Source: Marinagarivorans sp. UBA5870
GTDB lineage: Bacteria > Pseudomonadota > Gammaproteobacteria > Pseudomonadales > Cellvibrionaceae
Direction: 5' to 3'
DNA length: 5,205 bases
NCBI GenBank assembly: GCA_002432555.1
Contig: DJFO01000054.1
Location: 31,471-36,675 of the forward strand
Part shown: positions 1-5,205 of the stretch, one piece after another
Layout: every line of letters begins with the position of its first letter
How positions within the stretch are numbered: the stretch's first letter is position 1
Notes under the pieces: generated by a model
What the model saw: the letters and a program-made list of their open reading frames with translations, nothing else
The model's database searches: none
Told to the model about the DNA's origin: nothing
Position numbers and translations under genes: made by a program

Positions 1-303
1 GGGATAGGCAAATTGGTTTTCGTGGAAATACAACACGGTGGGAATCGTGCTCAATGCCGGCACCAGGCCGCGCAGGGTCGCCAAGTCGGTCATGGAGGTG
101 GCGATAACCAAGTCATATGGGCGTTCGAGCACAGGGCGCTGCTCGAGACCCCAGGTGAGGCTGTTGCCGCGGATGCGCCAACTGAAGAAGCGCGCCGGCA
201 AGGTGAGGCACGTCCAATCCCAGGCGGCGAAATGCCGACACAAGCCCTCTCGCCAGTAGGCATGGCTCGGCGCGTCATAGGGCGATAGCAGCAGTATTCT
301 CAT
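1..303 (-). CDS. DUF3524 glycosyltransferase, tRNA-queuosine alpha-mannosyltransferase-like (N-terminal part, cut by window edge)
   Basis: Reading leftward from ATG at 303, the frame is open for 101 codons to the window edge, so the C-terminal part of the enzyme is missing. The product begins MRILLLSPYDAPSHAYWREG, continues through FSWRIRGNSLTWG (residues 40-52) and ends in FHENQFAYP (93-101). These motifs are typical of the N-terminal domain (DUF3524) of the GTDC1/QTMAN family. Characterised animal members transfer mannose to queuosine at the wobble position of tRNA-Asp. Bacterial relatives are common in gammaproteobacteria, but I do not know of a firmly assigned substrate for them, so the tRNA role here is inferred from the family. 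The fold is a cytosolic GT-B glycosyltransferase, and the nucleotide-sugar-binding half would lie outside the window. No good Shine-Dalgarno sequence precedes the ATG; the start rests on the conserved MRILLLSPYD opening. The gene is divergent from motA across 221 bp. Confidence 0.85.
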   Translation of the reverse strand, partial: MRILLLSPYDAPSHAYWREGLCRHFAAWDWTCLTLPARFFSWRIRGNSLTWGLEQRPVLERPYDLVIATSMTDLATLRGLVPALSTIPTVLYFHENQFAYP

Positions 304-344
304 GAATTTTAACCGCGCCGAGGCTGGTCTGCCGCAGCGCCAAA

Positions 345-359
345 CGGTTCGCAGAACCG
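345..359. repeat. Perfect inverted repeat in the divergent intergenic region
   Basis: CGGTTC (345-350) and GAACCG (354-359) are perfect complements around a 3-nt spacer. A second complementary pair flanks them, GCTGGT (323-328) and ACCAGC (363-368), so the 323-368 stretch could fold as a nested hairpin on either strand. It begins about 20 bp upstream of the glycosyltransferase start. It could be an operator dyad or a leader structure; no run of T follows, so a terminator is unlikely. Confidence 0.4.
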
Positions 360-462
360 ACCACCAGCGACAAAATTTCGGAAACCTCAAGGACAGGGAT
401 CTATATTTAAACCACATACGCCTCCCGCACGCTTTGTAACGCCTGCAGAGGTTTTATTTGGA

Positions 463-505
463 CGCGACCCCGGCCGACATCGCACGCGAATTGGCCGGGG
501 TTGCG
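463..505. repeat. 13-bp stem inverted repeat just upstream of motA
   Basis: The arm at 463-475 (CGCGACCCCGGCC) pairs with 493-505 (GGCCGGGGTTGCG) over 13 positions. Twelve are Watson-Crick pairs and one (466 with 502) is a G-U wobble in RNA of the plus strand. The 17-nt loop (476-492) contains a small inner pair, TCGC/GCGA. The right arm ends 19 nt before the motA GTG, leaving the ribosome binding region unpaired. No T-tract follows on either strand, so it is not a classic intrinsic terminator. It could act as a stabilising 5' leader stem, a protein-binding site or a dispersed palindromic element; the window holds only one copy. Confidence 0.6.
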
Positions 506-524
506 CAGTGTAGCGGAAACTAGC

Positions 525-1379
525 GTGAATATTCTCATCGGAACAGTGGTGGTCATAGGTTGTATCCTGGCTGGCTACATGATGCACGGCGGCCATCTTC
601 TGGCCCTGGTTCAACCTTACGAAGTTCTGATTATTTGCGGCGCGGCGCTGGGTGCCATGATCATCGCCAATCCCCTGTCGGTCTCCATTGGGGTGGTGAA
701 ATCCGCCGGCGCATTGCTCACGCCCTCCAAGTACGACAAGGCCATGTATCTGAACCTGTTGAACCTGCTGTTCGACATTTTCAATAAGGCGCGCCGCGAG
801 GGTTTGATGGCAATGGAGGTCGACATCGATGACCCTAAGAGCAGCCCGATTTTCAGCGCCTACCCAGAAATCCTCAAAGACCATCATGCGGTCGATTTTA
901 TCTGCGATTACCTGCGCATCATGATCAGCGGCAGCATGGTAACCCATGAACTGGAGGCCTTGATCGACCAGGAGCTCGAAGCCCACCATCAGGAATCCGC
1001 CCTGGTGCCGAACGCTATCTCCAAAGCGGCGGATGGTTTACCAGGCTTCGGGATAGTCGCTGCGGTACTGGGAATTGTGATTACCATGGGCAAGCTGGGC
1101 GGACCGCCGGAAGAACTCGGACACTCGGTGGCCGCGGCACTGGTGGGAACCCTTTTGGGAATTCTTTTCGCCTATGGCTTTATAGGGCCGTTTTCGGTCT
1201 ATCTCGAGCACAAAAACCGCGAGGAAGCCCGATTTTACGAGTGCATCAAAGCTTGCTTCATTGCTTCCATGAACGGTCTCGCCCCACAAATGGCGGTCGA
1301 ATTCGGCCGCAAAGTCCTCTACCACAGCGTGCGTCCGAGCTTCAGCGAACTGGAAGAACAGTACCGTGCCAAAAAGTAA
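525..1379 (+). CDS. motA: Flagellar motor stator protein MotA (proton channel subunit)
   Basis: MotA surrounds MotB in the inner membrane and turns ion flow into flagellar rotation by contacting the rotor protein FliG. The 284-residue product has the family layout: an N-terminal membrane pair (about 2-20 and 31-50), a large cytoplasmic loop, and a C-terminal membrane pair (about 172-188 and 201-222). With GTG 525 as the start, the residues known to matter in E. coli MotA fall at identical numbers: R90 and E98 (FliG contact), D170, P173 (in GLPGFGIVAA) and P222 (in FIGPFS). That agreement, and the immediate hydrophobic start NILIGTVVV, favour GTG 525 over the in-frame TTG at 501, which lies at the end of the hairpin arm. 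The ribosome site is weak (GGA at 515-517). The C-terminal AVEFGRKVLY and RPSFSELEE motifs are classic. motB follows with a 14-nt overlap. Proton rather than sodium use is inferred from overall resemblance. Confidence 0.96.
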   Translation: MNILIGTVVVIGCILAGYMMHGGHLLALVQPYEVLIICGAALGAMIIANPLSVSIGVVKSAGALLTPSKYDKAMYLNLLNLLFDIFNKARREGLMAMEVDIDDPKSSPIFSAYPEILKDHHAVDFICDYLRIMISGSMVTHELEALIDQELEAHHQESALVPNAISKAADGLPGFGIVAAVLGIVITMGKLGGPPEELGHSVAAALVGTLLGILFAYGFIGPFSVYLEHKNREEARFYECIKACFIASMNGLAPQMAVEFGRKVLYHSVRPSFSELEEQYRAKK

Positions 1380-2445
1380 AAACGGCAAGGACGATCAACA
1401 AAAACCGACGATTATCGTTCGTAAAGCCAAGGGCCACGGGCACGGGCACCACGGCGGATCCTGGAAAGTTGCGCTCGCGGATTTCATGACCGCAATGATG
1501 GCGTTTTTCCTCCTAATGTGGCTGCTCGAAGCGGCGACGCCGAAGGAGCTCATGGCCATCGCCGGGTACTTCCAGGCGCCGGGGAGCCGTTACGTTGTGG
1601 GGCCGGGCGGCGCCGACGCGTCCATTGTGGATCTACAATCGCCGCTGGAGGAAGCGCCCGTGATGGATACGGGAAAGTCCAGTCCAATGGACTCAGCGGG
1701 AATTCTGGGCGACGCCATGGATACGATTGCAGAGGAAACGGAAAACGAGATCGAGGAAATCCCATCGGATTCCGAGGAAATGAGCGCTGCGGAGTTGCAG
1801 GAACAACTCGCTGAGCTGGAAAAGGAACAATTGGAGGAACTGGAGGAGCGGTTAGCTGCGGAAATCAACAATTTGGACTCTGCTCTCAATCTATTGAAGG
1901 AACAGATTAAGATGGAATTTACCGAGTTGGGCCTGAGCATTCAAATCGTCGATAAGGAACGCCGAACCATGTTCGACGAAGGCAGCGCGCGGTTGCGGCC
2001 CTATTCGGAAGACGCCCTGTTTGCGCTTGCGCCAATCATCAACAAAGTCCCCAATAAAATCAGCGTAGTCGGCCATACCGATGCTAAACCTTACGGCGCC
2101 GGCGCGACTTATTCCAACTGGGAGCTCTCGACGGACCGCGCCAACAGTGCCCGCCGCGCTTTGGTCGCCGGGGAGTATCCAGAAAATAAAGTCATCGCCG
2201 TTCAGGGTATGGGTTCGGTTGCGCCCCTGCTGCCGGAAAATCCCCTGGACCCCGGTAACCGGCGCATTGCAATCATCGTTTTAAAGCAGGAGGTCGCGGA
2301 TGCGATGATCAAGGTCGACCCGACGGCGGGCCAGGATCTGGTGCCGACCGAGTTGCCCCGCGCCGCGCGCGAAGCGCCGTCACGCATCATGACCGAGTCG
2401 GAAGTCGAAGAGGCGATCGAGGCAGAGCGGTCCAAAAAGCCCTAA
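1366..2445 (+). CDS. motB: Flagellar motor stator protein MotB
   Basis: MotB is the peptidoglycan-anchored stator partner of MotA. The 359-residue product has a basic cytoplasmic tail with a GHGHGHHGG stretch (23-31) and one membrane helix (about 34-54). That helix carries the ion-binding aspartate D39 in the signature WKVALADFMTAMMAF. A plug-like segment (about 56-70) follows, then an acidic, Glu-rich linker (about 94-165) with coiled-coil character around 140-183. The OmpA-like peptidoglycan-binding domain (about 188-307) shows GHTDA (236-240), NWELSTDRAN (251-260) and DPGNRRIAI (295-303). A tail of about 50 residues with clustered acidic residues ends the protein. It is longer than E. coli MotB (308 residues), mostly because of the linker and tail. 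Translation starts at GTG 1366, inside the end of motA, with GGAAG at 1352-1356, which implies translational coupling and fixed stoichiometry. The ORF is intact. Confidence 0.96.
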   Translation: MPKSKNGKDDQQKPTIIVRKAKGHGHGHHGGSWKVALADFMTAMMAFFLLMWLLEAATPKELMAIAGYFQAPGSRYVVGPGGADASIVDLQSPLEEAPVMDTGKSSPMDSAGILGDAMDTIAEETENEIEEIPSDSEEMSAAELQEQLAELEKEQLEELEERLAAEINNLDSALNLLKEQIKMEFTELGLSIQIVDKERRTMFDEGSARLRPYSEDALFALAPIINKVPNKISVVGHTDAKPYGAGATYSNWELSTDRANSARRALVAGEYPENKVIAVQGMGSVAPLLPENPLDPGNRRIAIIVLKQEVADAMIKVDPTAGQDLVPTELPRAAREAPSRIMTESEVEEAIEAERSKKP

Positions 2446-2461
2446 ATTCGACTTTAGCCGC

Positions 2462-2944
2462 TCAATCCCGGAAATTGTTGAACTGAAAGGGCTGACCCAG
2501 TTTTGCCTGGCGCACCAAAGCCATCGCCGCCTGCAGATCATCCCGGCTTTTGCCGGTCACCCGTACCTGATCCCCCTGAATGGCCGGCTGCACTTTCAGT
2601 TTGCTGTCCTTGATCAACTTGCTTAATTTTTTTGCGACTTCCGGCTCGATGCCCTGCTTGAATTTCACGCTGATGCTGTAGGTTTTGCCGGAGTGAACGG
2701 TTTCACCCACCTCCATGGTCTCCACGTCCACGTTGCGCTTAATCAGCTTGTTCCGCAGCATATCCAGCATTTGCTGCAGCTGAAAATCCGCATCGGCGGT
2801 CATAGTGGTCTCGTCTTTGGTCCAGTTAAAAGTGGCTTCTGTGCCGCGAAAGTCAAAGCGGGTTTCCAGCTCGCGCTGGGCATTTTCCACCGCATTACGC
2901 ACTTCTTGCATGTCGACTTCGGACACTATGTCAAATGATGGCAT
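2462..2944 (-). CDS. yajQ: YajQ family nucleotide-binding protein
   Basis: The 160-residue product matches the compact YajQ/UPF0234 family (E. coli YajQ is about 163 residues) from end to end. It opens with [11 protein letters not shown], then shows RFDFRG (29-34), [17 protein letters not shown] (84-100), IKDSKLKVQ (111-119), [10 protein letters not shown] (129-138) and the terminal [10 protein letters not shown]. The protein is cytosolic with two ferredoxin-like halves. Relatives bind nucleotides, and Xanthomonas and Pseudomonas members have been reported to bind c-di-GMP and affect gene expression; that role is family knowledge, not visible here. I chose ATG 2944 rather than the TTG five codons upstream, because [11 protein letters not shown] is the conserved start and GAGAGGA (2951-2957) sits 6 nt before it. 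The gene is convergent with motB across 16 bp. It lies 79 bp downstream of the barrel gene on the same strand, possibly behind a terminator. Confidence 0.96.
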   Translation of the reverse strand: MPSFDIVSEVDMQEVRNAVENAQRELETRFDFRGTEATFNWTKDETTMTADADFQLQQMLDMLRNKLIKRNVDVETMEVGETVHSGKTYSISVKFKQGIEPEVAKKLSKLIKDSKLKVQPAIQGDQVRVTGKSRDDLQAAMALVRQAKLGQPFQFNNFRD

Positions 2945-2955
2945 GGCGTTTCCTC

Positions 2956-2971
2956 TCAACCTGATGGTTGA
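2956..2971 (-). repeat. Short inverted repeat abutting the yajQ ribosome binding site
   Basis: TCAACC and GGTTGA form a perfect 6-bp inverted repeat around a 4-nt loop. On the yajQ message the 3' arm runs into the first bases of the Shine-Dalgarno region GAGAGGA. The stem is short; it could modestly affect ribosome access, be an operator half-site pair, or be chance. Confidence 0.3.
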
Positions 2972-2982
2972 CCTGACCGGTT

Positions 2983-3021
2983 AAAAAAGGGCGCTAGTTT
3001 ACCAAAGGTACCAGCTTCGCC
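2983..3021 (-). terminator. Possible intrinsic terminator after the barrel gene
   Basis: On the minus strand, GCTGGT-ACC (3015-3007) can pair with GGT-ACTAGC (3003-2993) around a TTT loop, with a 2-nt bulge and one G-U pair. An outer GGC/GCC clamp (3021-3019 with 2992-2990) may extend it. The stem is followed by C and then six T (2988-2983), starting a few bases after the barrel gene stop. The stem is imperfect and of moderate GC content, so termination may be partial and could allow read-through into yajQ. Confidence 0.42.
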
Positions 3022-3023
3022 GC

Positions 3024-4688
3024 TCAGAGTTGTGAGGATGCGGTCATAACCCACTGAAATTCATTGACGTGCTGCTTATCGGCGAGAGGAAATGCCAGGT
3101 CGAGATGCAGCACCTTGCCGACTTTGGCTTTGCTCGAACCGAGGCGGAGCCCCACCCCGACGTTACTCAGATGGGTCGCGCTCGGATATCCAGCGCCCCA
3201 AGCCCGGCCGAAATCGACATAAATCACCCCGCCCAGGCGCAGCAGATTGAATAGGTGCACGTCGGAAATATAACGCTGCTCCAACCGCAGGAGATAACGC
3301 CGGTCGCCACGTTGATAATCCACCGGGTAACCGCGCAAGTCCGCACTGCCGCCGACCGTCAGTTCCCGGTGCTGTGCCAACTGATGCCCCTGGTAATAAC
3401 TCAGCTGCGCATAGGAACGATGGCTGTCACCCACGAGATAGTGGTAACCGAGATCGGCGCCCCAAACCCGTTCATCCGGCATTTGATCCGCGGTGTAATT
3501 GCGTCCTTCTACCGAGCCTGAGAAATGCAGCAGGTGGTGGTTGCCCACGCCCAACATGTCGGTGAAATTGGCTTCGTACACCACAAATTCCTGGTCGTTG
3601 CCCAGCAGGGAACCACCGTGGCCAAGTCGCGCCGTAAAATTTTTCCCCATTGCGATGTCCTCCGTTTGATGGAGGAGATTTAAATTGCGGTAAATGGCGA
3701 AGCGGTTTTCCAAATATTCATAACCCAGCCAACCGTAGACCAAATTTTCGTTAAGCGGCAAGGATAACAGGGTGTCTTCGTTCGCGCTGAACTCCTCGCG
3801 ATCTTGGGTAACGCCGATAGAGAGGCGTTTCGCGAACTCCTTCTGGCGGTCGAAAGCCCAACCGGCGAAAACCTCATGAAATTCCGCGGAATGAGTGAAT
3901 TCATTGATATCCTGATCTTTGTAATTAATGGTCTCGTCCTGAGTGATATCCCAGTTGGTGGTGCCGGCAGCCCAGGGTGTGTCCAGGGAGAAAAATGGCT
4001 GTTGCACTTCGACCATCGTCTGCTGGCCATCACTGGTTTCGGCAAAACCCAAATTGGTTTCGATGCGCGTGCTGAAGAGGTGGGGACTATAAAAATTGAT
4101 CGAGGTGCGCGAGCGCTCTTCGTCCTTGTCATAGCCGAGCGTCAACGCCATGCCTGTGCCGAGCAGGTTGTCCTCATTAAAGCCAAAACCGTGCTGACTC
4201 TGTCCACCCTCACGCGACAGCGAGATCTGCGGCTCGAGCGTCCAGATATCGCGGGTGACCACCAGCAGGGCAACCTGATCACCACAGACCTCGTCTACTT
4301 GGACATAGGCATTGCCCAGGTAAGGGCGAGTTCGCAAAAGGCGCTCCGACTCTGCCACTCGGTCAGCCTGCAGTGGCTCACCGGGGCGAAACAGCAGCTG
4401 CGGCGCAATAACAGCGGGGCGGGTGTTGATATGCAACCAGTTCATGAACCTGTAGAGCCGGTTGTTTTCCCGCGGATCGGCGACATCAAACACGTCTTCG
4501 GTGCGAAATCGGATAGCGGCGATGGTTTTGCCGGCGTGCTCGCGGTAGTCCGCACCCAGAGGGGGTTGCGCCGGAGCCTCCGCGGAGCAGCCGGATTCTT
4601 GGGCCGCAACACCGGTGGCCAAGAGACTGAACCCCGCGCACATAAATCTGGCCGGGAGGCCAATGCGCCCAAACGGGGATAAGGTCAC
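3024..4688 (-). CDS. Omp85-superfamily (BamA/TamA-like) outer-membrane beta-barrel protein with one POTRA-like domain
   Basis: The 554-residue product has a signal peptide (about 1-29, hydrophobic MCAGFSLLATGVAA, likely cleaved before QESGC). A periplasmic region of about 115 residues resembles a POTRA domain, with RPAVIAPQLLFRPGEPL (90-106), ESERLLRTRPYLG (113-125) and VTRDIWTLEPQ (144-154). A beta-barrel of roughly 400 residues, rich in alternating aromatic and polar residues, completes it. Two superfamily hallmarks are visible: the L6 loop motif DLRGYP (450-455) after GGSA, and YVDFGRAWG (490-498) on a following strand. One POTRA instead of BamA's five and a total of 554 residues argue against BamA itself. 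TamA-like, TpsB-like and uncharacterised surface-antigen families remain possible, so the substrate is unknown. I chose GTG 4688 because GGAGG (4693-4697) lies 4 nt before it; another in-frame GTG at 4724 lacks such a site. C34 and C135 could form a periplasmic disulfide. The start overlaps the stop of a small ORF by 4 nt. Confidence 0.85.
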   Translation of the reverse strand: MTLSPFGRIGLPARFMCAGFSLLATGVAAQESGCSAEAPAQPPLGADYREHAGKTIAAIRFRTEDVFDVADPRENNRLYRFMNWLHINTRPAVIAPQLLFRPGEPLQADRVAESERLLRTRPYLGNAYVQVDEVCGDQVALLVVTRDIWTLEPQISLSREGGQSQHGFGFNEDNLLGTGMALTLGYDKDEERSRTSINFYSPHLFSTRIETNLGFAETSDGQQTMVEVQQPFFSLDTPWAAGTTNWDITQDETINYKDQDINEFTHSAEFHEVFAGWAFDRQKEFAKRLSIGVTQDREEFSANEDTLLSLPLNENLVYGWLGYEYLENRFAIYRNLNLLHQTEDIAMGKNFTARLGHGGSLLGNDQEFVVYEANFTDMLGVGNHHLLHFSGSVEGRNYTADQMPDERVWGADLGYHYLVGDSHRSYAQLSYYQGHQLAQHRELTVGGSADLRGYPVDYQRGDRRYLLRLEQRYISDVHLFNLLRLGGVIYVDFGRAWGAGYPSATHLSNVGVGLRLGSSKAKVGKVLHLDLAFPLADKQHVNEFQWVMTASSQL

Positions 4689-4744
4689 GCCGCCTCCATT
4701 GCAGCGGCCAGGTCTGCGATCCACTTGCTGTTATCATTTTCCAC
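4685..4744 (-). CDS. Possible small ORF translationally coupled to the barrel gene
   Basis: A GTG at 4744 opens a 19-residue frame, MENDNSKWIADLAAAMEAA, whose TGA overlaps the GTG of the barrel gene in the sequence GTGA. It has a strong ribosome site, GAGAGGAA (4751-4758), 6 nt upstream. The same 10-mer, GAGAGGAAAC, precedes yajQ. The barrel gene's own GGAGG lies inside the last codons of this ORF, so ribosomes finishing the small ORF would be placed to start the next gene. A longer in-frame version begins at ATG 4831 (48 residues, AAAGGAG only 2 nt upstream). I recognise no family. It could be a real short peptide, a leader that only controls translation of the barrel protein, or chance; the overlap plus the ribosome site make chance less attractive. 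Confidence 0.4.
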   Translation of the reverse strand: MENDNSKWIADLAAAMEAA

Positions 4745-4796
4745 TATTGTTTCCTCTCGCTCCGTAGAGCTCTGCCGCATCCGTGGTTTAAAAAGA

Positions 4797-4825
4797 TTGA
4801 TCCGCTGCGCCGATCCCCCTAGAGT
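4797..4825 (+). promoter_or_regulatory. Candidate sigma-70 promoter for the AbgT-family gene
   Basis: TTGATC (4797-4802) and TAGAGT (4820-4825) each match 4 of 6 consensus positions and are separated by 17 bp. Transcription would begin near 4832, giving a leader of about 27 nt before the ATG. The match is modest and could be chance. Confidence 0.28.
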
Positions 4826-4858
4826 CGCCATGGCTCCTTTACCGCAACAGGACATTTC

Positions 4859-5205
4859 ATGCCCGTGCAAAAGCTTCTGGACCGTATAGAAACTATAGGC
4901 AACCGTTTACCGGCGCCCACGCTGCTCTTTATATACCTCACCGGAGCGGTACTACTGCTGTCCGCTGCCGCACATTGGCTGTCACTCGGCGCAACTCACC
5001 CCCTAACCGGAGCGCCGATTACGGCGGTCAACCTGCTGAGCGCCGAAGGCCTGCATCGCATATTAGGTGGGACCGTCACCAACTTCACCCAGTTCGCTCC
5101 GGTCGGCACGGTTCTGGTCGCCATACTCGGCATGGGGGTTGCGGAACACTCCGGTCTGCTCGGGGTGCTCCTGCGCGCGACAATCCTGCGGGCGCCCGCA
5201 GGATT
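4859..5205 (+). CDS. AbgT-family transporter (p-aminobenzoyl-glutamate transporter-like), N-terminal part, cut by window edge
   Basis: From ATG 4859 the frame is open for 115 codons to the right edge, so most of the protein (family members are about 500 residues) is missing. The visible part aligns with the AbgT N-terminus. An amphipathic start (LLDRIETIGNRLPAP, 6-20) leads into a first membrane helix (about 20-40). A GAPITAVNLLSAEGLHRIL segment (51-69) follows, then NFTQFAPVGTVLVAILGMGVAEHSGL (75-100), corresponding to the NF..FAP and G.G.AE motifs near the second membrane segment. E. coli AbgT imports p-aminobenzoyl-glutamate, whereas MtrF-type members of the same family have been reported to export sulfonamides; the N-terminus alone does not decide between these roles. 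AGGA (4849-4852) lies 6 nt before the start. The gene is divergent from the barrel gene and its small ORF. The last 24 bp form a perfect palindrome. Confidence 0.88.
   Translation, partial: MPVQKLLDRIETIGNRLPAPTLLFIYLTGAVLLLSAAAHWLSLGATHPLTGAPITAVNLLSAEGLHRILGGTVTNFTQFAPVGTVLVAILGMGVAEHSGLLGVLLRATILRAPAG
5182..5205. repeat. 24-bp perfect palindrome at the right window edge
   Basis: AATCCTGCGGGC (5182-5193) is followed immediately by its exact reverse complement (5194-5205), and the sequence stops at the last base. It lies in frame within the AbgT-like coding region (ILRAPAG) without a stop. It may be a genuine GC-rich palindrome or a fold-back at a contig end. Confidence 0.75.

Noticed and set aside
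402..407. TATATT as a -10 box in the divergent region
   Set aside because: No acceptable -35 hexamer lies 16-18 bp upstream on the plus strand, and no good pair exists on the minus strand.
454..480. Possible sigma-28 flagellar promoter for motA (GCCGACAT at 473-480)
   Set aside because: The -10-like element matches GCCGATAA at 6 of 8 positions, but the expected -35 region (454-461) matches poorly and the element is part of the hairpin arm, so I do not call it.
387..989. 200-codon open frame antisense to motA
   Set aside because: It lies opposite a clear motA, has no recognisable domain and looks like a shadow of GC-rich codon use.
501..1379. Upstream TTG start for motA (292 residues)
   Set aside because: It adds eight residues not typical of MotA and lies at the end of the hairpin arm; numbering from GTG 525 matches E. 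coli functional residues exactly.
1431..1455. His-Gly repeat near the MotB N-terminus as a metal-binding novelty
   Set aside because: Similar HGHHGG-type stretches before the membrane helix are common in MotB proteins, so it is not unusual.
2442..2457. CTAAA/TTTAG inverted repeat between motB and yajQ as a bidirectional terminator
   Set aside because: The stem has only five mostly A-T pairs and no adjoining T-tract, too weak to call.
3804..4682. 292-codon open frame antisense to the barrel gene
   Set aside because: It has no recognisable family features, while the opposite frame has a signal peptide, a POTRA-like region and Omp85 motifs.
4685..4870. 61-codon version of the small ORF starting at ATG 4870
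   Set aside because: This start lies inside the abgT-like coding start and lacks a ribosome site; the starts at 4744 or 4831 are better supported.

Overview
The window looks like a chromosomal segment from a motile gammaproteobacterium. The MotA and MotB proteins resemble the proton-type Escherichia/Pseudomonas pair, YajQ is close to the enterobacterial/pseudomonad form, and an Omp85-superfamily outer-membrane protein implies a Gram-negative envelope. I cannot name the genus. A free-living aquatic gammaproteobacterium is plausible but is inference.

Layout, left to right. (1) 1-303, minus strand: the N-terminal 101 codons of a DUF3524-type glycosyltransferase related to tRNA-queuosine mannosyltransferase, cut by the window edge. 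(2) 304-524: a 221-bp divergent intergenic region with several inverted repeats, including a 13-bp stem just before motA. (3) 525-2445, plus strand: motA and motB, the flagellar stator operon, both starting with GTG and overlapping by 14 nt. (4) 2462-2944, minus strand: yajQ, convergent with motB across only 16 bp. (5) 3024-4688, minus strand: an outer-membrane beta-barrel protein with one POTRA-like domain, upstream of yajQ on the same strand and separated from it by a possible intrinsic terminator. (6) 4685-4744 (or 4831), minus strand: a possible small ORF whose stop overlaps the barrel gene's GTG start (GTGA). (7) 4859-5205, plus strand: the start of an AbgT-family transporter, cut by the right edge, where the sequence ends exactly on a 24-bp perfect palindrome.

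Functionally, MotA and MotB form the ion-conducting stator that drives flagellar rotation. YajQ is a nucleotide-binding protein reported to bind c-di-GMP in some relatives, so a link to motility control is conceivable, but the only evidence here is adjacency. The glycosyltransferase, the barrel protein and the transporter appear to be independent neighbours. I see no CRISPR array, insertion sequence, tRNA, rRNA or phage gene, and no clear new multi-gene system. The items most worth a second look are the overlapping small ORF before the barrel gene, the strong stem before motA, the queuosine-mannosyltransferase-like gene and the terminal palindrome.
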